DNA of 64,000 bases from an uncultured Lachnospiraceae bacterium (GCA_947629385.1 CANRDO010000013.1:1-64000); one strand, 5' to 3'; positions 9,048 to 18,343 are shown, counted from the stretch's first letter. Made by a program: numbers and translations. Notes: generated by a model not told the origin, from the letters alone.

Positions 9048-10016
9048 ATGAAAAACAAGGCAATGAAACTGATGACCTACGGTGTGTGCGCGGCGATGCT
9101 GGCGATGAGCGCGGCGGCTGTGCAGGCGGAGGAGACCGAGCTTACCGCAGCGGAGACGGAGCTGGAGACAGAGGTCTACACAGGCGACGCTTCCAACGAG
9201 AACGTGAGGAATCAGGACGACATCGGTGAGAAGGAGCTGCTGGTGATCAGCTTCGGTACCAGCTTCAACGACAACCGTCAGGCGACGATCGGCGCGATCG
9301 AGGCGGCGATGGAAGAAGCGTTCCCGGATTTCAGCGTGAGAAGAGGCTTCACGAGCAACATCATCATCGACCATGTGCTCACGCGCGACAATGTGAAGAT
9401 CGACGATGTCGGCGAGGCGCTGGACCGCGCCGTGGCCAACGGGGTGAAGACGCTTGTCGTGCAGCCAACGCATCTGATGAACGGCTATGAGTACACGGAT
9501 CTGTCCAATGAACTCGCGGAGTACGCGGATTCGTTCGATCAGATCGTGCTTGGCGAGCCGCTTTTAACCAGCGACGAAGACTTTGAGGCTGTAGCCGAGG
9601 CAATTGTTGCGGCGACGGCGGAGTACGACGACGGCGAGACCGCGATCGTGTTCATGGGCCATGGCACCGAGGCGGAATCCAACCAGGTCTACGCAAAGAT
9701 GCAGGACGTCCTGACGGCCGGCGGTCATGAGAATTACTTTGTCGGCACGGTAGAGGCGACGCCGTCCCTGGACGACGTTGTGGCAGCAGTCGGCGAGAAG
9801 GAGTACAAGAAGGTCGTGCTTGAGCCGCTTATGGTAGTGGCCGGCGACCATGCGAACAACGATATGGCCGGCGACGAGGAAGGCGCCTGGAAGAAGACGT
9901 TTGAGGACGCCGGATACGAGGTAGAGTGCCTGCTGACAGGTCTCGGCTCCATGGAGCCGATCCAGGATCTGTACGTGGCGCATGCGCAGGCTGCGATTGA
10001 TTCGCTTGCTGAGTAA
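9048..10016 (+). CDS. cbiK: Secreted sirohydrochlorin cobaltochelatase, CbiK type
   Basis: Members of this class II chelatase family insert cobalt into sirohydrochlorin. LLVISFGTSFNDNR begins the fold. FMGHGTEAESN, GTVEATPSLDDV and LMVVAGDHANNDMAGDEE carry the conserved metal-site His, Glu and His positions. Unlike standard CbiK, a clear signal peptide precedes the enzyme: MKNKAMKLMTYGVCAAMLAM ending AVQA-EE, followed by an acidic linker. The protein (322 residues) should therefore act outside the cytoplasm, as does the periplasmic CbiK of Desulfovibrio. ATG 9048 has a strong AAGGAGGAGAGG site; upstream in-frame codons run into the leader. It is downstream of a cobalamin riboswitch and beside transport genes, so a role in handling external tetrapyrrole or cobalt is possible. 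Confidence 0.88.
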   Translation: MKNKAMKLMTYGVCAAMLAMSAAAVQAEETELTAAETELETEVYTGDASNENVRNQDDIGEKELLVISFGTSFNDNRQATIGAIEAAMEEAFPDFSVRRGFTSNIIIDHVLTRDNVKIDDVGEALDRAVANGVKTLVVQPTHLMNGYEYTDLSNELAEYADSFDQIVLGEPLLTSDEDFEAVAEAIVAATAEYDDGETAIVFMGHGTEAESNQVYAKMQDVLTAGGHENYFVGTVEATPSLDDVVAAVGEKEYKKVVLEPLMVVAGDHANNDMAGDEEGAWKKTFEDAGYEVECLLTGLGSMEPIQDLYVAHAQAAIDSLAE

Positions 10017-10027
10017 TTGGAATACCG

Positions 10028-10090
10028 GCTTTCGCCTGTGAGGCGAAGGCTGTAAAGCCCGGCGGCCGTTTTTTGCGGCAGGCCGGGCTT
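10028..10090 (+). terminator. Two hairpins after cbiK
   Basis: CTTTCGCC-TGTGA-GGCGAAGG is followed by AAGCCCGGC paired with GCCGGGCTT, with a TTTTTT run in the loop of the second hairpin. These could reduce readthrough from the chelatase gene into the next gene. No T-tract follows the second stem, so termination is uncertain. Confidence 0.45.
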
Positions 10091-10155
10091 CCCATGTAGG
10101 AGAACAGATTTTTAGAGTGAATCAGGATAAATAACAGAACAGGGAGAATCAGAAC

Positions 10156-11091
10156 ATGAGGAAATTACAGAAATTAGCGGTGGCAGCGGTCGCTCTGACA
10201 TTGATCGGAAGTATGAGCCTGGGAGCGCTGGCCGAGGACGAGACGGAAAAGGCCGGACAGGTGAAGAAGACTGTCCAGGCGGGCGAACAGGAAACGGAGC
10301 AGTCGTCGGAGACGGGCGTCGCCACGGCGGCGGAGATGGTGACGCCGGAGGAGGTCGTGGAGGACTGGATGGTTCCGATCACGGCCGATGAGCTGAACGA
10401 CGGCGTGTATGAGATCGAGGTGGCGTGCAGCTCCTCGATGTTCAAGATCGACAAGTGCGAGCTCACCGTGGCGGACGGCGAGATGAGCGCGGTGATGACA
10501 ATGAACGGAACCGGCTATCTCTATCTCTTCATGGGCACGGGAGAGGAAGCCGTGAAGGCGGAGGAGGAAGACTACATTCCTTTCGTGGAGAATGAGGACG
10601 GGCAGCATACCTACGAGGTGCCGGTGGAGGCCTTGGACGCGGGGATCGACTGCGCGGCGTTCAGCAAGCGCAAGGAGCAGTGGTACGACCGGACGCTGGT
10701 GTTCCTGGCTTCCTCTCTTCCGGAGGGCGCGCGCAAGGAGCAGGAGATGACGACGGTTGAGGAGCTTGCTCTGGCGGATGGGACGTATCTGATCGAGGCG
10801 ACGCTCGAGGGCGGTTCCGGCAAGACGACGGTGGCGTCCCCGGCAAAGCTGACCGTGGAGAACGGCGAGGCGACCGCGGAGATCATCTTCTCAAGCCCGT
10901 ACTATGATTACGTCCTGCTGGGCGAGGAGAAGTTCGAGCCGGTGAACGAGGAGGGTGATTCCACATTTCTGCTTCCCGTGAAAGGCTTCGACTACCAGAT
11001 GGCGATCACGGCGGACACGATTGCGATGAGCACGCCGCATGAGATCGACTATCATCTGTACCTTGACTCGGCGACGATCAAGGAGGAGTGA
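10156..11091 (+). CDS. Secreted protein with two NEAT-like domains, putative tetrapyrrole-binding
   Basis: The 311-residue product starts with a signal peptide (MRKLQKLAVAAVALTLIGSM, cleavage near ALA-ED), then a polar Gln/Glu-rich linker. Two related beta-rich domains follow, starting with DGVYEIEVAC (about residue 86) and DGTYLIEATL (about residue 210). Both have the DGxY entry and the LTVxxGEx strand seen in NEAT-type haem-binding domains, and the second ends STPHEIDYHLYLDSATIK. No LPXTG motif, C-terminal membrane anchor or lipobox Cys is visible. Position between a secreted chelatase and a BtuF-like binding protein suggests it captures or relays a corrinoid or haem-like ligand. The NEAT assignment is by pattern only. 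Confidence 0.6.
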   Translation: MRKLQKLAVAAVALTLIGSMSLGALAEDETEKAGQVKKTVQAGEQETEQSSETGVATAAEMVTPEEVVEDWMVPITADELNDGVYEIEVACSSSMFKIDKCELTVADGEMSAVMTMNGTGYLYLFMGTGEEAVKAEEEDYIPFVENEDGQHTYEVPVEALDAGIDCAAFSKRKEQWYDRTLVFLASSLPEGARKEQEMTTVEELALADGTYLIEATLEGGSGKTTVASPAKLTVENGEATAEIIFSSPYYDYVLLGEEKFEPVNEEGDSTFLLPVKGFDYQMAITADTIAMSTPHEIDYHLYLDSATIKEE

Positions 11092-11164
11092 GCGCGTTGC
11101 CGCCAACTGTTAAAGAAATCATACCCATGGAAAATGAGTTAAAAGAAAAAAGGGTACACGGAGA

Positions 11165-12343
11165 ATGTATGAGAAAATGATGATACATGCGCAAAAGAGG
11201 AGCGGTATAAAGGAATGTGTGCAGTTTATGGCCGGTTTATTCACTCTGGCTTTGATGACCCTTCTTCCATACGCCGGCGTCTCGGCGCAGGGCGCCCGGG
11301 AGCTTGCGGGGCTGTCCTACGATCACAGTATGGAGCTGCTCTACGCCGAGCGCTTTTCAGTGGATTATTATGAGGGCGGCTATGCCCTGATCACAATCGA
11401 GGACGGTGGCCGCTATCTGGTCGTGCCGGAGAGGGCGAATGTGCCGGAAGGGCTGGATGAGGACATCACAGTATTGCAAAAGCCGCTGGATCGTATCTAT
11501 CTGGTGGCGACCTCGGCGATGGACTATTTCGCGGCGCTTGACGGGATCGGCAGCCTGCGTCTGTCCGGGACGCAGGAGGACGGCTGGTATATTCCGGAGG
11601 CAAAGGCTGCGATGGAGGGCGGCGAGCTGCTGTACGCAGGCAAGTACAGCGCTCCGGACTATGAACTGATCGTGTCGGAGGGCTGCGATCTGGCGATCGA
11701 GTCGACGATGATCTACCACACGCCGGAGGTGCAGGAGATGCTCGAAGGCTTTGATATTCCGGTGCTGGTGGAGCGCTCCAGCTATGAGCCTCACCCGCTC
11801 GGCCGCGCGGAGTGGATGAAGCTCTACGCGGTGCTGCTCGGGAAGGAAGAGCTGGCCATGCAGTTGTTCGCGGAGCAGACAAAGAAGCTGGAGGCTGTGC
11901 TGAACACGGAGGAGACTGGAAAGACGGTGGCGTTCTTTTATATCAGCTCCAATGGTTATGTGAACGTGCGCAAGGCCAACGATTACGTGGCGAAGATGAT
12001 CGAGCTCGCCGGCGGCGAATATGTCTTTTCGGATCTCGGGGACGAGGAGAACGCGCTCTCCACGGTCAACATGCAGATGGAGGATTTCTACGCCGGAGCG
12101 AAGGACGCAGATGTGCTGATCTACAACAGCACGATCGACGGGCAGATCGAAAATCTGGACGGGCTGCTTGAGAAGAGTGCGCTGCTTGAGGATTTCCGGG
12201 CGGTGAAGGAGGGCAATGTGTGGTGTACCACACAGAACCTGTTCCAGAAGACGACCGGACTGGCGGACATGATCGTGGACATTCATGCGGTCCTCAACGG
12301 AGGAGAGCCGGAGAATATGACGTATCTGTATCCGCTGGAGTAA
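11165..12343 (+). CDS. ABC transporter substrate-binding protein, BtuF/FepB family
   Basis: This is the extracellular receptor of a corrinoid, haem or siderophore-type importer. An N-terminal hydrophobic segment (about residues 20-42, ending GVSA-QG) precedes a periplasmic-binding fold; IYLVATSAMDYFAALDG, VLVERSSYEPHPLGRAEWMK and DVLIYNSTIDG fit the helical-backbone family. The protein has 392 residues. There is no lipobox Cys at the signal peptide, which is unusual for a Gram-positive binding protein; the hydrophobic segment may stay as an anchor. ATG 11165 lies very close to GGAGA, so ATG 11177 or 11180 are alternative starts. The permease and ATPase genes follow. Confidence 0.85.
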   Translation: MYEKMMIHAQKRSGIKECVQFMAGLFTLALMTLLPYAGVSAQGARELAGLSYDHSMELLYAERFSVDYYEGGYALITIEDGGRYLVVPERANVPEGLDEDITVLQKPLDRIYLVATSAMDYFAALDGIGSLRLSGTQEDGWYIPEAKAAMEGGELLYAGKYSAPDYELIVSEGCDLAIESTMIYHTPEVQEMLEGFDIPVLVERSSYEPHPLGRAEWMKLYAVLLGKEELAMQLFAEQTKKLEAVLNTEETGKTVAFFYISSNGYVNVRKANDYVAKMIELAGGEYVFSDLGDEENALSTVNMQMEDFYAGAKDADVLIYNSTIDGQIENLDGLLEKSALLEDFRAVKEGNVWCTTQNLFQKTTGLADMIVDIHAVLNGGEPENMTYLYPLE

Positions 12344-12415
12344 GTGACTGCTTTTGGATTCAGAGCACGGAGGATGAGGAACGGGGCGGATTCCGGCTGA
12401 ATGTGACGGATCATG

Positions 12416-12517
12416 GTTGAAAGCCGGGAAGAAGTCTTTCAGGATCTGAGATTTGCAGGACGACGTATACTCGGAGAGGTTGAAAGCCGGGAAAAAGTCT
12501 TTCAGGATCTGAGTACA
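12416..12517 (+). repeat. Direct repeat of about 37 bp between binding-protein and permease genes
   Basis: Two near-identical copies, at about 12416-12452 and 12478-12515, share GTTGAAAGCCGGGAA and AAGTCTTTCAGGATCTGAG around one variable base. Each copy contains TGAAAG...CTTTCA, which could form a small hairpin. The repeat lies in the gap ahead of the permease start and is not translated if ATG 12542 is used. Its function is unknown. Confidence 0.75.
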
Positions 12518-12541
12518 GAAGGGAAGCAGGAGGGAAGCGAG

Positions 12542-13630
12542 ATGGCACAGCAGGTACCGACACAACAAGAGCCGCAGACGCAGCAAAAACCGGAGAAATC
12601 TCCGGCAGAGGACGGGAGCAGACGGCGGACCCTGCGCTGCGGGATTTCCTTTGTCATCTTGTTCGCGCTGCTGGCGGTTCTGTTCGTCTGGAACGTAAAT
12701 TCCGGCAGCGTGGATCTTACGGTACGGGAGATCTTCGGGATCCTGACCGGCCGCGGAGGAGACGAGACAGCCGTCAACATTATCTGGCAGATCCGCCTCC
12801 CGCGTATTCTCGCGGCGGTGATACTGGGAGGCGCGCTTTCGGTGTCCGGATTTTTGCTGCAGACCTTCTTCCACAATCCGATCGCGGGGCCTTTCGTGCT
12901 CGGGATCTCCTCGGGCGCGAAGCTCGTGGTGGCGCTGTCGATGATCTTCCTGCTGGAGCGCGGGATCACGGCGAGCTCGACGGTGATGGTGCTCGCGGCT
13001 TTCTTCGGCTCGATGATCTCGATGGGTTTCGTGCTCGCCGTATCGCGCAAGGTGCGGCAGATGTCGATGCTCGTGATCTGCGGCGTCATGATCAGCTATA
13101 TTTGTTCGGCAGTGACCGATTTTGTCGTGACGTTCGCCGACGATTCGAATATTGTCAACCTGCACAACTGGTCGCTGGGCAGCTTTTCCGGCACTACCTG
13201 GAACAACGTCGCCGTGATGGCGGCGATTGTGTTTCTGGCGGTGCTTCTGACCTTCCTTCTCTCCAAGCCGATCGGAGCGTATCAGCTGGGCGAGGATTAC
13301 GCGAGGAATCTGGGCGTGAACGTCCGTGTGTTCCGCGTCTGCCTGATCCTGCTCTCCAGCATTCTCTCGGCCTGTGTGACGGCCTTTGCTGGGCCGGTCT
13401 CCTTCGTCGGGATCGCGGTGCCGCATCTCGTCAAAAATATCTGGAAAACCTCGAAGCCGATCATCGTCGTCCCGGCCTGCTTTCTAGGCGGCGCTGTGTT
13501 CTGCCTGTTCTGCGATCTGATCGCGCGCACGGTTTTCGCGCCGACGGAACTGAGCATCAGCTCGGTGACGGCAATCTTCGGCGCGCCGGTGGTGATTTTC
13601 ATTATGATACGGCGGCGGAAGATGGCTTAG
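12542..13630 (+). CDS. FecCD-family ABC importer permease (corrinoid/iron type)
   Basis: The 362-residue product has the multi-span topology of BtuC/FecCD permeases. After a hydrophilic Gln-rich N-terminus, the first membrane span is CGISFVILFALLAVLFVW. RLPRILAAVILGGALSVSG, NPIAGPFVLGISSGAKL and GPVSFVGIAVPHLVK are family landmarks. The frame is open upstream to 12413, but that stretch is the direct-repeat region. ATG 12542, preceded by GGAGGGAAGCG, gives the normal start. It works with the upstream binding protein and the downstream ATPase. Confidence 0.92.
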   Translation: MAQQVPTQQEPQTQQKPEKSPAEDGSRRRTLRCGISFVILFALLAVLFVWNVNSGSVDLTVREIFGILTGRGGDETAVNIIWQIRLPRILAAVILGGALSVSGFLLQTFFHNPIAGPFVLGISSGAKLVVALSMIFLLERGITASSTVMVLAAFFGSMISMGFVLAVSRKVRQMSMLVICGVMISYICSAVTDFVVTFADDSNIVNLHNWSLGSFSGTTWNNVAVMAAIVFLAVLLTFLLSKPIGAYQLGEDYARNLGVNVRVFRVCLILLSSILSACVTAFAGPVSFVGIAVPHLVKNIWKTSKPIIVVPACFLGGAVFCLFCDLIARTVFAPTELSISSVTAIFGAPVVIFIMIRRRKMA

Positions 13631-13756
13631 CAGAAAATGGAAGAATGCAGAGCAGATCAATCAAGCGTCGAGATGATATAATGTCCGGTCGTGGCAGTGA
13701 GAATATTTTTTCACGATGGAGAGCTTATGGAGCAAGAAAGACTGTGAGGAGATAGT

Positions 13757-14869
13757 ATGGCAAAGGAATTCTTCTTTTATACGGAGGAGATGACGGTCGG
13801 CTACGACGGGAAGCCCTTGATCCGGGACATCCGCATCGAGCTGGAGCGCGGCGAGATCCTCACATTGATCGGGCCGAACGGGGCGGGAAAGTCGACGATC
13901 CTCAAGAGCATCACGAGACAGCTGAAGCTGCTCGGGGGCTGTGTATACCTGGACGGACAGCAGATGCGGCAGATGACGGGCCGGGAGATCGCAAGGCGGC
14001 TGGCAGTGGTGCTGACGGAGCGCATCCGCCCGGAACTGATGACCTGCGAGGACGTGGTCGCGACCGGGCGGTATCCCTACACCGGCAATCTTGGACTTCT
14101 GGGTGCGGAGGATCGCGCGAAGGTGCGTGCGGCGCTTCAGACGGTACACGCCGCCGATCTTGCGCAGCACGATTTCAACGCGGTCAGTGACGGGCAGCGG
14201 CAGAGGATCCTGCTGGCGCGGGCGATCTGCCAGGAGCCGGAGCTGATCGTGCTGGACGAGCCGACATCCTTCCTGGACGTCAGGCACAAGCTGGAATTTC
14301 TGGAGATTCTGAAGCAGATGGTGAGGGAAAGGGATGTGGCGGTGATCATGTCCTTGCATGAGCTGGATCTGGCGCAGAAGATCTCCGATCAGCTGCTCTG
14401 TGTGAAGGGCGAACACATCGAGCGCCACGGCACACCGGAGGAGATCTTCACCTCGGATTATATCTGCAGTTTGTACGATATGGAAGCAGGCTCCTACAAC
14501 GCGGCGTTTGGCTGCGTGGAGCTGCCGCCCGCGAAGGGGGCGCCGGAGGTGTTTGTGATTGCCGGAGGCGGGAGCGGGATCCCGGTGTACCGGAGACTTC
14601 AGCGGGAGGGGATTCCCTTCGCTACCGGGGTCTTACAGGAAAACGACATCGACTGCCTTGCCGCCTGTGAGCTGGCGGCCGAGGTCGTCAAGGAGCGGGC
14701 CTTTGAGCCTGTCGGCGAGGAGGCATACGAGCTGGCCCTGTCAAAAATGAGACAGTGCCGCCGGGTGCTCTGCCCACTGCGGACCTTCGGGGCGATGAAC
14801 CGGCAAAACGAGGAGCTGCGGCGGGAGGCCAGAATGGCAGGGATTCTGGTCTCTGACAGTGAATTGTGA
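13757..14869 (+). CDS. ABC importer ATPase, FecE/BtuD type, with C-terminal accessory domain
   Basis: The ATPase half contains Walker A GPNGAGKST (about residues 38-46), the signature VSDGQRQRILLARA (a variant of LSGGQ) and Walker B LIVLDEPTSFLDV. From about residue 255 an extra domain of about 110 residues begins, with VFVIAGGGSGIPVYRRL and VLQENDIDCLAACELA. This extension recurs in clostridial FecE-like ATPases and is of unproven role, perhaps regulatory. The start at 13757 has GAGGAGAT upstream. It powers the preceding permease, and cobQ follows after a 96-nt gap containing a GGAAA/TTTCC hairpin. Confidence 0.9.
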   Translation: MAKEFFFYTEEMTVGYDGKPLIRDIRIELERGEILTLIGPNGAGKSTILKSITRQLKLLGGCVYLDGQQMRQMTGREIARRLAVVLTERIRPELMTCEDVVATGRYPYTGNLGLLGAEDRAKVRAALQTVHAADLAQHDFNAVSDGQRQRILLARAICQEPELIVLDEPTSFLDVRHKLEFLEILKQMVRERDVAVIMSLHELDLAQKISDQLLCVKGEHIERHGTPEEIFTSDYICSLYDMEAGSYNAAFGCVELPPAKGAPEVFVIAGGGSGIPVYRRLQREGIPFATGVLQENDIDCLAACELAAEVVKERAFEPVGEEAYELALSKMRQCRRVLCPLRTFGAMNRQNEELRREARMAGILVSDSEL

Positions 14870-14965
14870 GATTTTAGGAAAAAGCTTTCCAGATAAGGAC
14901 ATTCCGGAAAAAACTTTCCGGGAGGGAATCACACGCAGGAACAAGTCGGCGGAATGGAGGTTAAC

Positions 14966-16474
14966 ATGGCAAGAAAAATCATGATCCAGGGGACAATGTC
15001 AAATGTCGGGAAGAGCGTGATCGCGGCCGGATTGTGCCGGATCTTCCGGCAGGACGGATACCGTGTCGCCCCCTTTAAAGCACAAAATATGGCGCTCAAT
15101 TCCTTCATCACGAGGGAGGGACTGGAGATGGGCAGGGCGCAGGTCATGCAGGCGGAGGCCGCGGGCGTGGAACCCGTCGTCGCGATGAATCCGATCCTGC
15201 TCAAGCCTACGAACGACGTGGGTTCTCAGGTGATCGTGAACGGAGAGGCGATCGGGACGATGAGCGCGCGGGACTACTTCAAGATTAAGAAATCTCTGAT
15301 TCCCACTGTCATGGAGGCGTTTGGCCGGCTGGACGAGGCGTATGATATCGTCGTGATCGAGGGGGCCGGAAGCCCGGCGGAGATCAACCTGAAGCAGGAT
15401 GATATCGTGAATATGGGATTGGCGAAGCTGGCGGAAGCGCCGGTGCTGCTGGTCGGGGATATCGACCGGGGCGGAGTGTTCGCACAGCTCTACGGCACGG
15501 TCGCTCTTCTGGAGGAGGAAGAGAGAAGACGGATCAGAGGATTGATCATCAACAAATTCCGGGGCGACAGGACGATCTTCGATCCGGGCGTGGAGATGCT
15601 GGAACGCCTGACAGGTCTTCCGGTGGTCGGAGTGACGCCGTATCTTCCGGTCAGCCTCGAGGATGAGGATAGTCTGAGCGAGCGCCTGGAGGGACCGCAG
15701 AAGGCGGGGCTGGTCGACATTGCGGTGATCCGTTTTCCGCGCATCTCAAACTTTACCGATTTCAACCGATTTGAAGGAATCGAGGGCGTGTCGCTGCGCT
15801 ACGTGTCGACGGCAGGCCAGCTGGGGAGCCCTGATCTGATCCTCCTGCCCGGGACGAAAAACACGATGCGCGATCTGCTGTGGATGCGGCAGAACGGTCT
15901 GGAGGCGGCGGTTCTGAAGGCGCACAGAGCCGGAAGCGCGATCTTCGGCGTCTGCGGAGGATATCAGATGCTTGGAAGGAAGATATCCGACCCGGACGGA
16001 GTCGAGGAGGGCGGAACGGTGCGCGGAATGGAGCTTCTGGACACGGAGACAGTGTTTGAGAGCGGGAAGACAAGGACGCGCGTGGAAGGGCGGATCCTGG
16101 TGCCCGGAGGGATCCTTAAGCCGCTTGGCGGCGCGCGGATCGCCGGATATGAGATCCACATGGGACGGACGTTTTCGGGCGAAAAAGCACAGCCTCTGAC
16201 CGAGATCGTCGATGAGATTTCCGGGGAGCGCAGACAGGAGGGAGCGCATGGGTCGAACGTGTACGGCTCTTATGTCCACGGGATCTTTGACAGCGAAGAG
16301 CTTGCGTCCGGGATCGTACGCGCTCTGGCGCAGGCAAAGGGCGTCGCGGAGCAGATCGGGAAGCCGGTCGATTTCGCGGCGTTCAAGGAGACACAGTATA
16401 ATCTGCTGGCCGCCGGCCTGAGAGAGCATCTGGATATGGAGGAGATTTACAGGATTATGGATGCGGAGGTATAG
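14966..16474 (+). CDS. cobQ: Cobyric acid synthase CobQ/CbiP
   Basis: This glutamine-dependent amidotransferase amidates carboxylates b, d, e and g of adenosylcobyrinate a,c-diamide. [20 protein letters not shown] holds the P-loop. [14 protein letters not shown] and [15 protein letters not shown] belong to the synthetase half. [14 protein letters not shown] carries the glutaminase Cys near residue 331, and [10 protein letters not shown] holds the catalytic His region. At 502 residues it is full length. ATG 14966 follows GGAGG by 5 nt; ATG 14954 upstream overlaps that site. It closes the riboswitch-led transport block and completes amidation begun by CbiA. Confidence 0.95.
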   Translation: MARKIMIQGTMSNVGKSVIAAGLCRIFRQDGYRVAPFKAQNMALNSFITREGLEMGRAQVMQAEAAGVEPVVAMNPILLKPTNDVGSQVIVNGEAIGTMSARDYFKIKKSLIPTVMEAFGRLDEAYDIVVIEGAGSPAEINLKQDDIVNMGLAKLAEAPVLLVGDIDRGGVFAQLYGTVALLEEEERRRIRGLIINKFRGDRTIFDPGVEMLERLTGLPVVGVTPYLPVSLEDEDSLSERLEGPQKAGLVDIAVIRFPRISNFTDFNRFEGIEGVSLRYVSTAGQLGSPDLILLPGTKNTMRDLLWMRQNGLEAAVLKAHRAGSAIFGVCGGYQMLGRKISDPDGVEEGGTVRGMELLDTETVFESGKTRTRVEGRILVPGGILKPLGGARIAGYEIHMGRTFSGEKAQPLTEIVDEISGERRQEGAHGSNVYGSYVHGIFDSEELASGIVRALAQAKGVAEQIGKPVDFAAFKETQYNLLAAGLREHLDMEEIYRIMDAEV

Positions 16475-16591
16475 CGCCGATCCCTCAATCTGTCAAGGTC
16501 TAAAACTTTATAAAAATTGAGCCGCGGACGAATAGCCGCCTTGCAAAATGTGAATCATTTTACCAGAAGATACTTTCAGGAGGATGATCAC

Positions 16592-17371
16592 ATGGCACTG
16601 AACAAGGTAGAGATATGCGGCGTTAACACCGCGAAGCTTCCGACCCTTACAGGCGAGGAGAAAAAATTCCTGTTCGAACGCATCAAGGCGGGCGATGAGA
16701 ACGCGCGGGAGCTGTACATCAAGGGGAATCTGCGGCTGGTCCTGAGTGTGATCAAGCGCTTTTCGAGCAGCAATGAAAATGTAGACGACCTGTTCCAGAT
16801 CGGCTGCATCGGGCTGATGAAGGCGATCGACAATTTCAATACGGAGCTCGACGTCAAATTCAGTACCTATGCGGTGCCGATGATCATCGGAGAGATCCGG
16901 CGCTATCTGAGGGACAACAACGCGATCCGTGTCAGCAGGTCGCTGCGGGATACGGCCTACAAGGCGATCTACGCGAAGGAAAGCTACACGAAAAAGCACC
17001 TGAAGGAGCCGACGATCAACGAGATTGCGGAGGAAATCGGCGTGCCGAAGGAGGAGATCGTCTACGCGATGGATGCGATCCAAAGCCCGGTCAGCCTGTA
17101 CGATCCGGTGTACACAGAGGGCGGGGACGCGCTGTATGTCATGGATCAGATCAGCGACAAGAAGAACAAGGAGGAGAATTGGGTCGAAGTCATTTCGCTC
17201 AAGGAGGCCATGAAGCGGCTGGAGGACAGGGAAAAGCATATCATTGAGCTCCGCTTCTATGAGGGAAAGACACAGATGGAGGTCGCGTCTGAGATCGGGA
17301 TCTCGCAGGCGCAGGTGAGCAGGCTCGAAAAGAGCGCGCTCAAAAACATGCGGAATTACCTGCGGGCGTAA
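16592..17371 (+). CDS. sigG: Sporulation sigma factor SigG
   Basis: This is the late forespore sigma factor of the sigma-70 family. The 259-residue protein starts MALNKVEICGVNTAKLP, the conserved sigma-G N-terminus. Region 2 contains NLRLVLSVIKRF, VDDLFQIGCIGLMKAIDNF and FSTYAVPMIIGEIRRYLRD. Region 4 contains ALKNMRNYLR after GKTQMEVASEIGISQAQVS. The usual spoIIGA-sigE neighbours are absent here. An AGGAGG lies 8 nt before the ATG. It is the strongest evidence that the host makes endospores. Confidence 0.95.
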   Translation: MALNKVEICGVNTAKLPTLTGEEKKFLFERIKAGDENARELYIKGNLRLVLSVIKRFSSSNENVDDLFQIGCIGLMKAIDNFNTELDVKFSTYAVPMIIGEIRRYLRDNNAIRVSRSLRDTAYKAIYAKESYTKKHLKEPTINEIAEEIGVPKEEIVYAMDAIQSPVSLYDPVYTEGGDALYVMDQISDKKNKEENWVEVISLKEAMKRLEDREKHIIELRFYEGKTQMEVASEIGISQAQVSRLEKSALKNMRNYLRA

Positions 17372-17391
17372 CAGCGCCGCGGCCGTATTTC

Positions 17392-17655
17392 TCAGTTGCA
17401 TTTTCTGCGTACATCCTCTTCGTGGACATCCACCAGAATGATGTCGGCGCCGATCTGGACGATACATTTCCACGGAATGACATATTCGTATTCGCGCCCG
17501 AGAAACCAGCAGAACTTGCCGGGACCGGGGATGATCAGGAAAAGAATGCAACCGGTGTTACAGTCGATATCGAGGTCGCCGACACAGCCGAGCGAGCGGC
17601 AGGTGCAGATATTGATCACTTCTTTTTGCTTCAGGTCAAAGAATCGCATGGCCAT
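17392..17655 (-). CDS. YlmC/YmxH-family PRC-barrel protein
   Basis: The 87-residue product MRFFDLKQKEVINICTCRSL... with GYVGD-like CVGDLDID, IVPGPG-like LIIPGPGKF and YVIPWKCIVQIGADIILVD matches the YlmC/YmxH family of small PRC-barrel proteins common in spore-forming Firmicutes; their biochemical role is not established. The gene converges with sigG, leaving 20 nt between stops. Two starts are possible: ATG at 17655, very close to GGGAGG, and ATG at 17649 with better spacing. Confidence 0.85.
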   Translation of the reverse strand: MAMRFFDLKQKEVINICTCRSLGCVGDLDIDCNTGCILFLIIPGPGKFCWFLGREYEYVIPWKCIVQIGADIILVDVHEEDVRRKCN

Positions 17656-17764
17656 TTATCCTCCCAACAAAAGACGGCTGCTCTATTATATGATGAGAGT
17701 GCGTTGTTCGGCACAGACAGCGGCTGTGCTCCCGAAAGGCTGCACGGAAATGCATGATTCGTGA

Positions 17765-17793
17765 TTGACAGTGGTTCCGACATCATTTATACT
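17765..17793 (+). promoter_or_regulatory. Sigma-A promoter upstream of nrdR
   Basis: TTGACA, a 17-bp spacer and TATACT form a near-consensus vegetative promoter about 100 nt upstream of the nrdR start. Confidence 0.8.
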
Positions 17794-17893
17794 TAATGGC
17801 GGATTTTGAATCCTGATATCAGGTGTATGGGCAGACCTTAGACCACTGCCCTGAAGGCGGATTTGGCCAGTGGATGCCGGGGAGGAAAGTAGA

Positions 17894-18343
17894 ATGAAGT
17901 GTCCGTTTTGTAACCAGGAGAATACGCGTGTCGTTGATTCGAGACCGGCGGATGAGAACAGCTCTATCAGGAGAAGGCGTATGTGCGACGCTTGCGGGAA
18001 GCGCTTTACGACGTATGAGAAGGTGGATACGATCCCGCTTGTCGTGATTAAGAAGGATCAGACCAGGGAGCAGTACGACCGCAGGAAGATCGAGGCCGGA
18101 GTGATGCGAGCCTGCTACAAGCGGCCGATTCCGATCCAGAAGATCAAGGAGATGATCGATGCCGCGGAGATGGAGATCTTCAATCTTGAGGAAAAAGAAG
18201 TCGAGAGCAAGGTGATCGGCGAGATCGTGATGGACAAGCTGAAGGATCTGGAGGCCGTTGCGTACGTGCGTTTTGCGTCGGTGTACCGTGAGTTCAAGGA
18301 TGTCAATACCTTCATGAACGAGTTGAAGAAAATACTGGAATGA
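17894..18343 (+). CDS. nrdR: Transcriptional repressor NrdR
   Basis: NrdR is a zinc-ribbon/ATP-cone repressor of ribonucleotide reductase genes that senses ATP/dATP. MKCPFCNQENTRVVDSRPA and CDACGKRFTTYEKV give the four zinc-ligand Cys residues, and VVIKKDQTREQYDRRKIEAG starts the ATP-cone. The length of 149 residues is standard. The ATG at 17894 follows GGAGGAAAG; the longer frame from 17870 is not supported. It has its own strong promoter and terminator, so it is probably monocistronic. Confidence 0.96.
   Translation: MKCPFCNQENTRVVDSRPADENSSIRRRRMCDACGKRFTTYEKVDTIPLVVIKKDQTREQYDRRKIEAGVMRACYKRPIPIQKIKEMIDAAEMEIFNLEEKEVESKVIGEIVMDKLKDLEAVAYVRFASVYREFKDVNTFMNELKKILE

Noticed and set aside
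12416..12541. CRISPR-like or coding interpretation of the direct repeats
   Set aside because: Only two copies with one 25-bp gap exist and no cas genes are present. Translating them would give an N-terminal extension unlike FecCD permeases.
11357..13426. 689-codon minus-strand open frame
   Set aside because: It crosses the binding-protein and permease genes and the direct repeats; no conserved motif is seen.
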